Shown here one piece after another: positions 12,331 through 24,800 of a stretch of 64,000 nucleotides of DNA. Within the stretch, counting starts at the first letter, position 1. Each line of letters starts with the position of its first letter. The translations under genes and the position numbers were made by a program. Below the pieces are notes generated by a model. The model was given only the letters and a program-made list of their open reading frames with translations. It searched no databases and was not told the origin of the DNA. Origin of the DNA: Ziziphus jujuba (taxonomy: Eukaryota; Streptophyta; Magnoliopsida; Rosales; Rhamnaceae). The stretch covers positions 9,693,001-9,757,000 of the forward strand of contig NC_083387.1 of the NCBI RefSeq assembly GCF_031755915.1, given 5' to 3'.

Positions 12331-12969
12331 TAACCCTTAAGTCGCTTTTGGAAAAATATAACTTAAAACAAATAATAAAATATATTTTTCAAATATACCA
12401 CCAACATAAAATATACACAACTTATCAACCCAAATTAAATTTCCAAACTTCTTCAAAAATCGAAATATAATTTACGAAATTTACTAATTAAATCAATAAA
12501 ATAATAAATAATACGAAAATTAGTTCAAAATACCTTAACTTGCATAGGCAGTTGTTAAAACTCCACATTGGAACAATAATAAAAACATGCATAAATGCAT
12601 AAAATCATATCTTAAAATCCATAGCATAAAATGAAATACGCACGCTCATAATGGAGGTACGTACAACACCTTCTAACATGCTACGTGATCCATGATTCCA
12701 GCTATCGCCGGCACTCTGCTACCAATACAAACCAGGGTGGTTGCCTATATTGGCCGTCCAATCCCCTGGACTCGTAGGCAACATGATCATGGGGCTAGCT
12801 CTACATGGACCACATTGGTTCGCCGCCTCCGTATGGTGCAGTATATGCAGTATAATATCAAACAATATAACATACAAATACATGTACGAACACAAACCAA
12901 AAATACTTGAATAAAATACCCTTAAATTTCAAATATCACTTTGAAAGGTATTTAATTTTTTTTTTTTTG

Positions 12970-13120
12970 ATAATCGATCGGAAAAAATATTTTGACACCT
13001 TGAGGTTGATCAACACACATCCATACTCGACAACAGGTATCAATTATGGGTGGTCATCTTATTAAGTCGTTGGTAGCCAATATACACCCTTAGGCAATCA
13101 TCCTTTTTCTCCATGAATGA
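12970..13120 (-). pseudogene. Ty3/gypsy reverse transcriptase N-terminal fragment
   Basis: The minus strand encodes EKKDDCLRVYIGYQRLNKMT, then after one stop sequence leading to INLKVSKYFF. This is the KKDGSLRxCIDYRxLNKxT to FDQLxGAxxFSKID block of the gypsy reverse transcriptase, before the catalytic YxDD box, which is missing. It belongs with the integrase fragment at 11680-12330, from which it is separated by a deletion and an LTR-like fragment. Confidence 0.8.
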
Positions 13121-13377
13121 AACGGATACCATTCATGATGATAAGCTTGACCTTCAAAAAGAAAAGGCAATCCTTGACCATCAACTAGGCCATAGGAATT
13201 CCCCGTTAGGCTAGATGATTTTAATTGACACCCTCGAAGATTAGAGTTATTCAAACTCGGGCAACGAATTTGCTTCGAGACAAATGGAAAGAACACTTTA
13301 AGACAGGTAAAACGAGAGAATAGACACGGATGGGACGCACAACAATGCACAGTCCCTTAGGAATACTAGAACCTAGA

Positions 13378-13389
13378 GCTCTGATACCA
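13378..13389 (-). other. Primer-binding site, initiator-Met tRNA type
   Basis: The minus strand reads TGGTATCAGAGC, complementary to the 3' end of plant initiator methionine tRNA, two bases after the LTR end (...GGTCCTGATA at 13392). It fixes the orientation of the nested element. Confidence 0.9.
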
Positions 13390-15515
13390 ACTATCAGGAC
13401 CCATCCAGAATTCCTCCTTGGAACCCTAGACAAGCCTTGATCCCAGGGAAACCCTACCGGACCCTCCAATGGAAAATCCGGCAGAACCTCCCCTAAGGGA
13501 TGGACTTACCACAAATTTTCTGCACTGAAAACACACTTCTATAAACATCCCCTTATTCTTCCCACAATACTACAAGTTGATTCCACAAATTTACAGTACT
13601 TCAAAGAACAGTAAATTAGTGCATAAATAATAACTACACGTCCAATACAGTATACAGAGCATTATACAACTGAATATGGAATTTAAACAATGACAGATAA
13701 AGAAGTAATATAAGATGGAGAGGAAAAAGGGAATGTTTATAGAAGTGTGTTTTCAGTGCAGGAAATTTGTGGTAAGTCCATCCCTTAGGGGAGGTTCTGC
13801 CGGATTTTCCATTGGAGGGTCCGATAGAGTTTCCCTGGGATCAGGGCTTGTCTAGGATTCCGGAGAGGAATTCTGGACGGGTCCTGACACATGTCTGAGA
13901 TACAACATGTGGCGCATTATGCGACGGACACCTGTTGCATGCATGAGGCGACACATGTCACTTGAAACAGGTTAATGTGGCATCTTCTTAGCTCGACACG
14001 TGGCTTCTCCTAAGATCGACACATGGCACCATGTTTGGTCGACACATGGCCTCGTGACTGTGCGACACATGGCATCGCCACCGTTCGCCACATCGTCCTG
14101 CCATTGTGCACCATTTATAGTCGCCTAGTCTCGCCACATGGCACTCTCATCACGACATGTGGCGAGCCCATAATCAATCGTGCCAAATCATTCTAGGCTT
14201 GGGTCTTGTCTGGGCTTAGGTCTTGGGCTAAACAATAATATGTTCTAATCACGAGCTAGGCTTTGGAACTGGGCCAGATTTATTAGAATTGAAAATTAAT
14301 ACCCATTAACCTAAAACTGGCCCGTACTCGTTTTTCTGACCCAATAACACGTTTCCTAACCCGTCTTCAAGCTCCTGCCGGGTTTTCTTGATCCGTGTCT
14401 CTGTTAAACGGGTTTTCCAACCCAGTTCCACTTTTCCAATGAACTTTTCACTATTTCGACTACCAAAATTCACTGGAAAACCACAAAATAATTCATAATT
14501 TCATGGGCAAGCTATTTTGTAAAAAGAATTTTGATAAAATGAAAAATAAATACAAACTCACCCACAAAATTATGCACGATTTTTAAAAATTTTTTGTCTT
14601 TTACTAATTCCTTTCAGACCTAGTATCAAGAATATAGATCCATAATCTTATATTAAAAAATTAAACACCAAAGCATTAAAGCATGGCAAAATAAATCAAT
14701 TAAACAAAAATTAAAATTAAAAACCCATCCACATACACGTTGGTTTGAAGCCAAAATAAAATAATATATATATATATATATTTTCACTGGAAACATACAG
14801 ATCAAAGAACAGATGCAATCCACAGATATAAACATATATAAACATGGAAAAATGTCTTAAGATTGTTGAAGAAATATGTATGAATATACATGTATATACA
14901 GGTGGATATGCCAAATAAAATTATAAACAAAGTATAGGAAATAAATAAAAATAAATTAGGAACTTGTAAGTCCTTGTTAATGGTAATCTGCTTTTTGACC
15001 GAGGCCTATGTGATACCACAATATAGTTAAGATGTTTTTCGTCCACCGGTGCAGGTATTTTGTGATGATCGTCTCCCAACATACAATGACTGCAAAGATC
15101 TTGGACACAGCATCTTCAAAATCTTTCCTTCGAACTTTTGCATACCTTCATTTTACCACACTATGCAAATCATTGTAAATTCTCTTTGGTTTTTCACATT
15201 TTTTTCTCAAAAATTTTTCTTTGTGTTTTCTGAAAAATTGAAAGAACGTTGAAAAGAATGTGGCAACCTCAAACTCTCAACACAGAGTTAGTTTTCCTAA
15301 AAACTCTCAACCCACAATTTTTCAAAAATATTATTTATTTTATTTAATCAAAACAAACGTTAGAAATACCATCAAAGGCCCAAAGCTATTAAAGGAAAAA
15401 TCATTCACATTAGGTTTTGGTCCAAAACTATAACAAAAGAGAACAATGCTTTTGGCCATCTAGAAGACAACAATAATCATTTGTGTTTCTTAGAAGTTTG
15501 ATTTGACTGGATGAG

Positions 15516-15593
15516 GAGTAACGTGGCTCGGTTCTTTATTATTATTTTTGTGGCACTAATTTTAACAAACGTATTGTTCTTAAAAGGTTTTAG
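15516..15593 (-). repeat. Partial duplicate of the copia post-protease segment
   Basis: The 75 bp containing GTGGCTCGGTTCTTTATTAT and the following GCACTAATTTTAACAA words repeat 9266-9334 in the same orientation. The two copies flank the whole 6.3-kb copia region as direct repeats. Confidence 0.8.
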
Positions 15594-15595
15594 CG

Positions 15596-15598
15596 CCC

Positions 15599-15629
<31 letters not shown>
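15596..15629 (+). repeat. Poly-C (24) followed by poly-A (10)
   Basis: A run of 24 C is followed at once by 10 A, at the exact end of the 75-bp copia duplicate. A homopolymer this long may be an assembly or sequencing artefact. Confidence 0.9.
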
Positions 15630-15630
<1 letters not shown>

Positions 15631-15837
15631 TAAAACTATTTGTAGCTAAAAGCCACTTGTTATTACTAGAACTACTTTAACCACACCATATTTAGTGGCT
15701 ACAATACCGTTGCTAATGCTAATTTTTTTTTTCTTTTCAAGTGTTGGTTCTAGTCTATTATCAATTGTCAAGTTTTCTTGATGTTTTTTTTATGTTGATC
15801 TATTTGAAACCCTTTTTTTCAAAAAAATAATAATAAT

Positions 15838-16440
15838 AAACGTAATGACATAAATTCTGCTTATAGTTTGAAGTTTTTTCATACACATTTAAAAAAAAAA
15901 AAATTTGTATATATTCTCTTAATGGTTTCAATTTTCTTTACCATATTTTATTTTTCTTCATTAAAATTTAAAATATGGTGATAAAAAACGTTCTTTTTTT
16001 TTTTATAATGACAAAAATACTTTTAATGTAAACTATTGAAGTAAAAATATAAAGGGAGTTTGTGTAAATTACCTTAAAATAACATATACAAATAAACAAA
16101 TTTTTAAAATAAACAAATTCAAATATCACTTTTGTCAAAGAGTAGCATTCCTTTTTTTTTTTGTTTTCTTTTCTTTTTTTTTTTTCAACAAAGAGACAGG
16201 GACCTGCAAGCCCAGGAGGACCATGACCCCCGCACCTCAAACTTTTGTTATCATTTATATATTCATAATTTTTATTAAATAATAAAAAAATAAGGTATTA
16301 GGCACCCCAAAATAACTATTAAATTAATTTCAAATAGAACATATAAAAAATTATGTTAACTAATTATAATTTAGAATTCAAAAGAAAATTTAATTTAATT
16401 TCCATCTTAATAATCAATTACTATTTTATTTTATTTTTTG
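15838..16440 (+). repeat. Dispersed repeat pair, copy 1 (partner 28566-29065)
   Basis: Shares ordered blocks with 28566-29065, among them AACATATACAAATAAACAAA-like words, the CAAAGAGT.G.ATT junction and TTTAATTTCCATCTTAA. Copy 1 has an extra T-rich segment with GACAGGGACCTGCAAGCCC at about 16150-16250 that copy 2 lacks. Confidence 0.7.
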
Positions 16441-16449
16441 AATGGAATA

Positions 16450-18013
16450 ATATTTTATATGTTTCTTTTATCAATAATGGAGTTACCAAAATGTTTATTA
16501 AATTTATTTACTATGATATGACAGATAATATGATAATATATAATTAACTGATTTTTAATTGATTTATTTATTTAAGTATAACAATAACCACATATTTGGT
16601 TTTTTTTTTTTTTTTTTGGTTCACAGCGATGCATTTGGTTTTTTTTTATTTATTTATTTTTTATTCAGAGCTTCTTAGAAGTTTCCATAAGATTACTATC
16701 CTTAAACTACTCTAGCCTAAGCATAGCTAAGTTTGAAACTTTTTCGAATCCTAGAACCAACTATTTTCAAAAAATTTTAATATTATGAGAGTGACTATTA
16801 TTATATTTGAACCATTCTATATTCCATACCTAGATGATATGAGAGTCGATACTAGATAGTTTGCTAGTATATTTTACACACATTCACATTGATCATTACA
16901 ATTTATTTTTTTAGATCTAGTATCCTTACTGACACACTTCTGATCGTATACATAAATCATCACCTCTTCTTGACAATTATTGCTGAATTGTGCTATTTAT
17001 TTAGGCATAATTATGTTCTTGATTGTGATCAAATAAGAAGAATATAGATCGTTCTCTTTCTTAGTATTGCTTACTCAATTGTTTTGGTTAGAAAATAGTG
17101 GGTATATAAAATTATATACCGTCCTCACAATTCTTGCTTAATTTATAAATATTTTCTATCTTCACATTATTACCTTTTTTAAAGGTTGTGTCGTTACCAA
17201 AATATATATATCCAAGTTAGGTACAATAATCTTAGCGATTATGATCAGAGAAGAAGAATCTACATTATTATTTTTTTACATGTACATAGAACGTCATTTA
17301 GCGTAATTTATATTTTAACGAGTGGGAACTTTGGCTTTTTTGTGTTTCGTGACCACTTTGCTGAAAATTGAAATTATATTAAATATTCTATTGATCCTAT
17401 GTTTTTATTGTGTCAGTTTTCTTTTTCTTTTTCTTTTTAAAATTTTTTGGGTACATCATTTGCTTTTATATATCGTGCTTCGGGATACTTTCTGTCGCTA
17501 GTATTCAAGGCTGTCACATCTTACTAGATATGGACGTATAATTATGTTATTTGTGGTGAATGATGTGTAGTTATATTTTATCTCAGGATTGAACATTACC
17601 ATTTACCATTATATTTCCTTTTTTGAAGTATCTTAATTAAGAAATCATACTTTTTTTCTGTTGTTATTTTGGTTAGAAAATGGTCGACGTATAAAATTAT
17701 AAAAAATATTATTTATTATTATTGATAAATAATTATCAATAAAATTTGTATGTAAAATAATTATTTAAATAATTATCAATAAATTATATACTCTTTTAAG
17801 AATTCTTGCTTAATTTATAGATATTTTTTGTCTTCACATTGTCACCTTTATTCAAGGTTGTGTCATTACCAAAAAAATATAAAAAATAAAAAAGTTCCAT
17901 GGTTGTATTAATTATGCTAATTAGGTACAATAATCTTCGTGATTATGATCTGATAAGAAGAATATACATTATTATTTTTTTACTTGTATATAGAACGTCA
18001 TTTAGTTAGCTTG
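16450..18013. other. AT-rich stretch with an internal direct duplication, no gene seen
   Basis: 17040-17310 and 17655-18005 share an ordered series of words: TTTTGGTTAGAAAATgG, ATTCTTGCTTAATTTATA, AAGGTTGTGTC.TTACCAAA, GGTACAATAATCTT and TAGAACGTCATTTAG. A third, partial copy lies at about 32270-32440. No coding potential was recognised. Confidence 0.6.
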
Positions 18014-18861
18014 CATCACTACTAGAATCGCATTGATAAATGACACAATAAATGCGTCGCATAAAATAAATAACGACGTATCGCGCCACGTCGCCTAACG
18101 TCTTGTCACTAAATCCATAAAATAACAAGCAACGTAGTATGAGAGTTGCCTATCTTTTAGTTTTTAGCAACACATATTGACTTTTAGCGACGCATTCTAT
18201 CAATCCACTTATAGCGACACATTATTTAGCGACGTTTCACCACAATGTTGCTAAAAATATATTAACGACTGTTTCATATAGCGTCACTAAATATATTAGT
18301 CACTAATGAGTCGCCTATTTAGCGATGCATTAATAGAGTCGCCTATTTAGCTATGCATTAATAGAGTTGACTATTTAGCAACGTATTAATAGAGTTGCCT
18401 ATTTAGCGACGCATCGACACTTTTAGTGACGCATTATTTGTTAATGCATCTCCTCTTTTTTTTTTTAATTTTTTTAAAATTTTGTGAAAAGTGATTAAAA
18501 TAGTAAAAATATATAAATAATTAAAATACAAAAAAATGAAAACTAGCTTCATCCAAAATAATTAGAATACAAGAATTTAAAATAAATATTTTGTCATAAC
18601 AAATTAATTATCAAATAAATTAAATATCATCTTATTAACATATTTTTATATAATTTGTAAACTATTGTATTTTTCATAACAAATTTAATATTAATTAAAC
18701 TTCTCATTGAGATGGAAGTTAACGTCCTCTTGTTGACGATATTACATCCACATACTACATATGGAAAAATTAAAAAAGTTATTAATACTTATGCAAAATA
18801 AATAAAATATTAATCATTATTAATTTATAATTTAGTAGATGAAAATTTAAAGAATATTACC

Positions 18862-19110
18862 ATTGTTCTTAAGATTTGGCGAGACACATTTCTCCCCTCA
18901 CAGTCATTACAAACATAGTCACTCTCACATTCATCCTCATTATCATTTTCATCGATGCTTGGCAACTATATGACAAATGGATTGTGAGCCATCGTAGTAT
19001 CTCCAAGAACATCTTCTTCAACAAAAGTACGATGTTGTGGTGAAGTTAAAATAATAGACCATCTTGAATCAAGTTGATCTTCAACATAAAATACTTGCTG
19101 AACTTAGCAA
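18862..19110 (-). pseudogene. CACTA transposase-region remnant (DUF4216-like)
   Basis: Minus-strand translation gives QQVFYVEDQLDSRWSIIL, followed by an acidic tail with VEEDVLGDTT and DENDNEDECESDY. The QVFYVxDPxxxxWxVV pattern is the core of DUF4216, found at the C-terminal side of TNP2-like ORFs in plant En/Spm elements. An upstream stop and one stop inside (after NPFVI) break the frame. The transposase_21 (TNP2 catalytic) part is absent. This remnant supports the assignment of 18017-26840 to the CACTA superfamily. Confidence 0.7.
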
Positions 19111-20464
19111 AACAATGTCAAGCAATATCACAAACAAAATTTCTACAAAAGCAAGATTAATAAAACCCAACGAACTTAACCTACGATTAAAATGAAAAAA
19201 AAAAAAAAACCCACCTTATGTCTTTGCCAACCAAAAAGAAAAAAGAAACTCACCTAAATGATGGAGACAAAGAAAGAAGAAATCCAGAAAATCACGAGGG
19301 TGACACAGAGAAATCCAGCTTCCTGGCCGACGACAACGTAAGCAAATGAAAAATGAAACCCAAAATATCTCACTCTTCAAGTCTCTATTAGATTGCTTCC
19401 AAATCTAATATCTATGAGGTAGTGTACTTAATGTAGTTTTAAAAAAGAAAAGGGATTCAAAGGAGCACCTAAAAATTTTAAAACGCGGTAAAAAATTTCA
19501 AAAAATGGCAAAAACGCATCTTTTCTCCCAATTGCATTTTTTTTTCTTTGATTAATTTTTTTATTTTTCATCTACAAATAAAAACTGAAAATATTTCTTA
19601 AAAATGCGAAGCAAAATATCAAAGATTGCTGTTTATTTTTCTGTTTTTCAAGTACACCTTTATTCTTTATAAATTTGCATGTCTTTCAAAATTTTTGTTT
19701 TTTTTTAATTGGGAGAACAGGCGACGCATTCTCTTCAAGAAGGGTCATCTGTTCTTGAATTGTGCAATCAAGCGACGCACTATGGGCAAAAAGTGTCGCC
19801 TGTTTCGTTTTTTATATTTTTTTTATAATCTTTAAATAATTTTTTAATTGTTCATCTACAAATATATTCATGTAGCAATCCAATGAACATAAATTCCATT
19901 GATCTAAAAATAGAAAATAGTTTTGTTGATGCTCTTCTCAGTTATTCACATATATGTGTACAGACGAGACACAAAATATCTCAAGACCTAATTTAAGATA
20001 GGGTACCGAATATAGAATTCTAATTCAACAAGCATTTACTGACCGATTTATCTAGATAAGTATGTTAAATGAGCTTAACTTTCATGTGTTTGTGGTCAAT
20101 GATAGTTTACTTGTTTTTAAAAATTGAAAGTCTATTAAATTTCTTTTTTTAAAAAATAAATAAAAAAAATTGAAGGAACAGGCGATGCAATTCCATTAAA
20201 ACGCATCGCCTACTCCATGTTTTTTTTTAATCTTTAATTACTTTTGTTGATTGCTCATCTACAAATTAAAAAAAAAAAGCATATTTGAAAAATTAAAAAA
20301 TTACTAAAAACAACTTTCAAATTGAAAAAAAGTTAAAAATTGATTGGGTGAAACGGCGACGCAGTTGTTTACAAATGCATTGCCTTTTTGTCTATTTGGC
20401 GACGCATTCTTAAAATAATGCATCGCCTAACATTATATTAGCTAGTTCTTATTATATTATTACA

Positions 20465-21870
20465 TCCAAGTCATTTGGCCTGGTGGTGTGGTGATTGTTT
20501 GAGAGTGTAGGAGGTCTTGGGTTCAATTTTTATTATGGCCCTATTTTGATTTTATTTATTTTTATGGGTTTCTAAATGTTTAAACAAAAAAATTGAAAAA
20601 AAGAAAATGAAAAGGCAACGCATTTGTTGAAGAATGCATCACCTTTTTATCTATTTGGCGATGCATTCTTAAAATAATGCGTCACCTAACACTATATTAG
20701 CTAGTTCTTGTTGTTTTATTACATTCAAGTCATTTGGCCTGATGGTGTGGTGATTACTTAAGAGTGTAGGAGGTCCTGAGTTTAATTTTTATCATGGCCT
20801 TATTTTGATTTTATTTTTTTTATGGGTTTCTAAATGTTTAAACAAAAAAATTGAAAAAAAAGAAAAGAAAAGGTGATGCATTTGTCGAAAAATGAGTCAC
20901 CTTTTCATCTATTTGGCAACGCATTCTTAAAATAATGCGCCGCCTAACACTATATTAGCTAGTTCTTGTTGTATTATTATATCCAAATCATTTGGGCTGA
21001 TAGTGTGGTGATTACTTGAGAGTGTAGGAGGTCTTGGGTTCAATTTTTGTCATGGTCCTATTTTGATTTTTTTTTATAGGTTTCTAAATATTTGAACAAA
21101 AAAATTGAAAAAAAAGAAAAAGAAAAGGCAATGCATTTGTTGAAGAATGAGTTGCCTTTTCATCTATTTGGCAACCCATTCTTAAAATAATGCGTCGTCT
21201 AATACTATATTAGCTAGTTCTTGTTGTATTATTACATCCAAGTCATTTGGTCTGGTGGTGTGGTGATTGCTTGAGAGTGTAGGAGGTCCTGGGTTCAATT
21301 ATTCTCATGGCCCTATTTTGATTTTATTTAAGGCAAACAAATGGCAGCACCTGGGTAAGAGTGCAACTACTAGCGCACAATCAAAACTTTTTTATGAGTT
21401 TTTAAATGTTTAAACAAAAAAATTGAAAAAGAAAAGAAAGAAAAGGCGATGCATTTGTTGAAGAATATGTCTCTTTTTCATCTATTCGGTGACTCATTCT
21501 TAAAATAATGCGTCGCTTAACACTATATTAGCTAGTTCTTATTGTATTATTATATCCAAGTCATTTGGCCTGGTGGTGTAGTGATTGCTTGAGAGTGTAG
21601 GAGCTCCTGGGTTCAATTCTTGTCATGATCCTATTTCGATTTTTTTTTTTGGGTTTCTAAATATTTAAATAAAAAATTTTTTTAGAAAAAAGGAAGGAAA
21701 AGGCGACGCATTTGTTAAATAATGCATCGTCTAACACTATATTACCTAGTTCTTATTATATTATTACATCTAAGTCATTTGGCCTGGTGGTGTGGTGATT
21801 CCTTGAAAGTGTAGAAGGTCCTGGGTTCAATTCCTGACATGGCCCTATTTGATTTTTTTTTTTATGGGTT
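20465..21870 (+). repeat. Tandem array of six ~255-bp units with tRNA-like A/B boxes
   Basis: Six units begin with a word like CATTTGGCCTGGTGGTGTGG at about 20472, 20731, 20988, 21243, 21562 and 21776. Each has a box A-like TGGCCTGGTGG and, about 43 bases on, a box B-like GGTTCAATTCC. The spacing fits an internal RNA polymerase III promoter as in tRNA-derived SINEs. Each unit ends with a GCGACGCATT...AATGCGTCGCC inverted repeat. Unit 4 carries an extra segment near 21330-21386. Confidence 0.8.
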
Positions 21871-21889
21871 TGTACATGTTTAAAAGAAC

Positions 21890-24800
21890 TAAAAAAAAAA
21901 ATTTAAAAAAAAGAGAATCGACGACGTACAATCTAAGTAGTGCATTGCGTGTTAACTATATTAAAAAAAAAAAGCTCAGTTTTGGCGCTCTAATAGTTTT
22001 ACTGGTTATTTGTTATTTAAATAAAATTAAATTTATTAAAAGATCTAAAAAAAAAAGGTGAGGAGAGAACAGACGACGCACAATCTAAATAGTGCGTCGC
22101 CTATTAACTATATATAAAAAAAAATTAAAAGAAAACTTAAAAAAGAGAACAGGCGACACACAATCTAAATAGTGCATCGCTTGTTAACTATATATAAAAA
22201 AAAAAACTTAGTTTTGTCGCTCTAATATTTTTACTTTTTATTTGTTGTTGAAATAAAATTAGATTGATTAAAGGAACTAAAAAAAAAAGTGAGGAGAGAA
22301 CAGGGGACGCACAATCTAAATAGTGCGTCGCCTGTTAACTATATATATATATATATAAAATTCAGTTTTGACGCTCTAATATTTTACTGGTTATTTATTG
22401 TTGAAATAAAATTAGATAGATTAAAAAAAGTTAAAAAAAAAAAAGATGAGGAGATAACAGGCGACGCACAATTTTAATAGTGCGTCGCTTGTTAACTATA
22501 TATATATATCAGGACCCGTCCAGAATTCCTTCCCCAGAACTCTAGACAAGCCCTGATCCGAGGGAAATACCACCGAACCTTTCAACGGAAAATCCGGCAG
22601 CACCTCCCCTAAGGGTAGGACTAACCAAAAATTTCCTGCACTGAAAACACATTTCTAAAAACATCCCTTTATTCCTCCCACAATAATACAAATTGATTCC
22701 ACAAATTTCAGCACTACAAAATAAAACAGCAACTCAGTGCATAACGAACAACTACATGTCCAATACAGTATACAGAGCATTATACAAATAAATGTGGAAT
22801 TTATACAACGACAGATAAGAAACAATACAGGATAGAGAGGAAAAAGGGAAGAAATATTTCTTGAACCTTCAGCAACGAACTGAGACGTTGGACTCGCCCC
22901 GGACAATCAACGTCTCCAACCTGGACCTAGGGGAACAGAATTTAAGAGTGTGAGATGCTAATCATCTCAGTGAGTGACCCTATCTACTATACAATATAAT
23001 ATCACGGTAATAACATAGGTAAATAATAATTACTTGGAAATAATGATTTCTCTCAAAACCCTTACAATTCTCTCGGTTGGAAAAGTTCCCCTTTTAAAAC
23101 CTTTTCACAAAACCCTTTGTTCGTACTTCCCAAAAACGAAGGGACCAAACAATTTAATAAACAACCAATAAATAAATAAATACCCCCAAATATAAATAAA
23201 CTGCAATAAATTATAATAAATAATTTTGTACTCTTTGGGGTTTGAAACTTTATTTGAAAATTACACTTGACAATTACACTTGACGATTACACTTGACAAT
23301 TAAACTTGACGCACCACACCATATACCAGTGATGCCCTCCGATATCCAGCGTCCTGAGCACCGACTGGCGGGGGGGTTAAAGAGAGAAACTTGCAAACGG
23401 CACTTCGGCATCCCGACAGTACCGCTGCTGAAACCATCATCCCGGCCAAGGAGGGGGGCGGCTGTGCGCAATAACAAACTTGCCTGCCCACGGTCCAATG
23501 GCAACTCACGGGTGAAATAACAATACTTGCGCGCTGAACCACATATACATATACCAGAACACCAATACTGTGTGAATGCGTCTAAAATAATTATTAAACC
23601 AACCGTACCGTTTTCCAAAATTACCGTGGAAAATACATTAAATTCTCACACTTACCACCCCACATATTTTTATTTAACACATCGGTACGAACCATTGATA
23701 ACAAACAAACCACAATTTTTTCGAAGTACGAGATGCAACCATAAAAATACCGCGGGCATAATTTATAAAATTTAAACAAATATTTTCATAAAATATTTAA
23801 CCCAATTATGCCAGAAAAATAATACTAAAAACCACGTACAAATACTACTGAAATACACTTTGCTCATGCATAATAAATAAATTAAACCACAATAAAATTC
23901 ATAATTAAATCGCAACACATGAGCATAATTTAAATACCAATTAAACATAATTAATTGCCCAAAAATGATATAAAATCCAGACACAATTAATTACTGAAAA
24001 TACTTGCTCATGTGTAATAAATACCATTTAATCACAATAAAATAATAATCGGGAATTTCTAATGACCCCAAAATTTCCATTTATTACCAATGGGTAAATA
24101 TATATATATAAAATAATATTTTTCTCGATTATATTTAAAATACGCCACATGAGCACCAATTACAGATATCAAATTAATACCACATAAATACAATTAATTA
24201 CCCTAAAAACATTTTCAAAGGTGGGTCACTCACCTGGAGCACGTAATTAAACCATGATCCACCATGGGATCAATTCCACGACTCACCGGTGCTCCTAGAA
24301 CACAATTCACACACAGACAAATAAATTAATATTTTAATCGGGTTAATAATACCCGGTACCCGGGGGGTCAAACACAAACGTTAACCAAAATGGTCGAATA
24401 ATATACCGAATCGAAGCTCGTGAAACGAGGAGCGCATTACCGGTCTCCATCGACCCCAATTCCGCCGGAGGTGGCCGGAATTTGGCCGGAAAGCTTCGGC
24501 TGGTTTTCAATTCCTCGTATCTCGCAAACCACTTCGAATTTTTAAGATTGGAGGCCATATTTGGACTCAGAGGACCCAAAATAGGGGCAGAGGGGTGGCA
24601 ATTCGGATTGGGCTGGCCAGAATATGGCGAAATTGCCGGAAAATTTTCAACCCGCCGCCGCGACTTCGCCGGCCCGATTTGGCCGAGTCGCCGGCTGGCC
24701 GGCAGCCAAATTTAGCTGGTGAGCTTGCCGGCGTGTGGGCTTGGATGGTGGCCGGCGCGTGTGGGCAATGGGTGGCCGGAATTTAAAAACACGGGAGAGA

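Larger units (their letters stand above)
11101..13889. mobile_element. Rearranged nested Ty3/gypsy (Tekay-like) element
   Basis: The outer edges are a plus-oriented LTR head (11101 to about 11425, starting TGTAACACCCC) and LTR tail (about 13733-13889, ending GGTCCTGACA), with the 4-bp word CATG next to both ends (11097-11100 and 13890-13893). Between them sits a minus-oriented deleted element: LTR tail 13732-13392, primer-binding site 13389-13378, leader, reverse transcriptase fragment, an LTR-like fragment (about 12350-12960), integrase/chromodomain fragment, polypurine tract 11668-11656 and LTR head 11655-11436. Each side is therefore an LTR half joined to an inverted LTR half, giving two large imperfect palindromes. 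Confidence 0.7.
9252..15520 (-). mobile_element. Degraded Ty1/copia element, interrupted by a nested gypsy element
   Basis: The gag-protease remnant at 9252-10560 is followed upstream (minus strand) by a long non-coding leader rich in CACATGGC/GATGTGGC words, split by the insertion at 11101-13889, then by sequence with AACGGGTTTTCC-like words, and by a primer-binding-site-like TGGTATCA (complement at 15011-15018) next to a putative 5' LTR at about 15020-15515. The 3' half, including pol and the 3' LTR, is absent. The LTR boundaries are inferred only. Confidence 0.5.

Noticed and set aside
20472..21860. True tRNA genes at the box A/box B modules
   Set aside because: No cloverleaf can be drawn around them: acceptor and anticodon stems do not pair, and six tandem copies lie inside a transposon.
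23274..23775. Overlapping open frames of 75-114 codons on both strands
   Set aside because: They are inside the LTR, and the matching LTR regions at 7319-7591 and 53564-54143 have frames that are not conserved.
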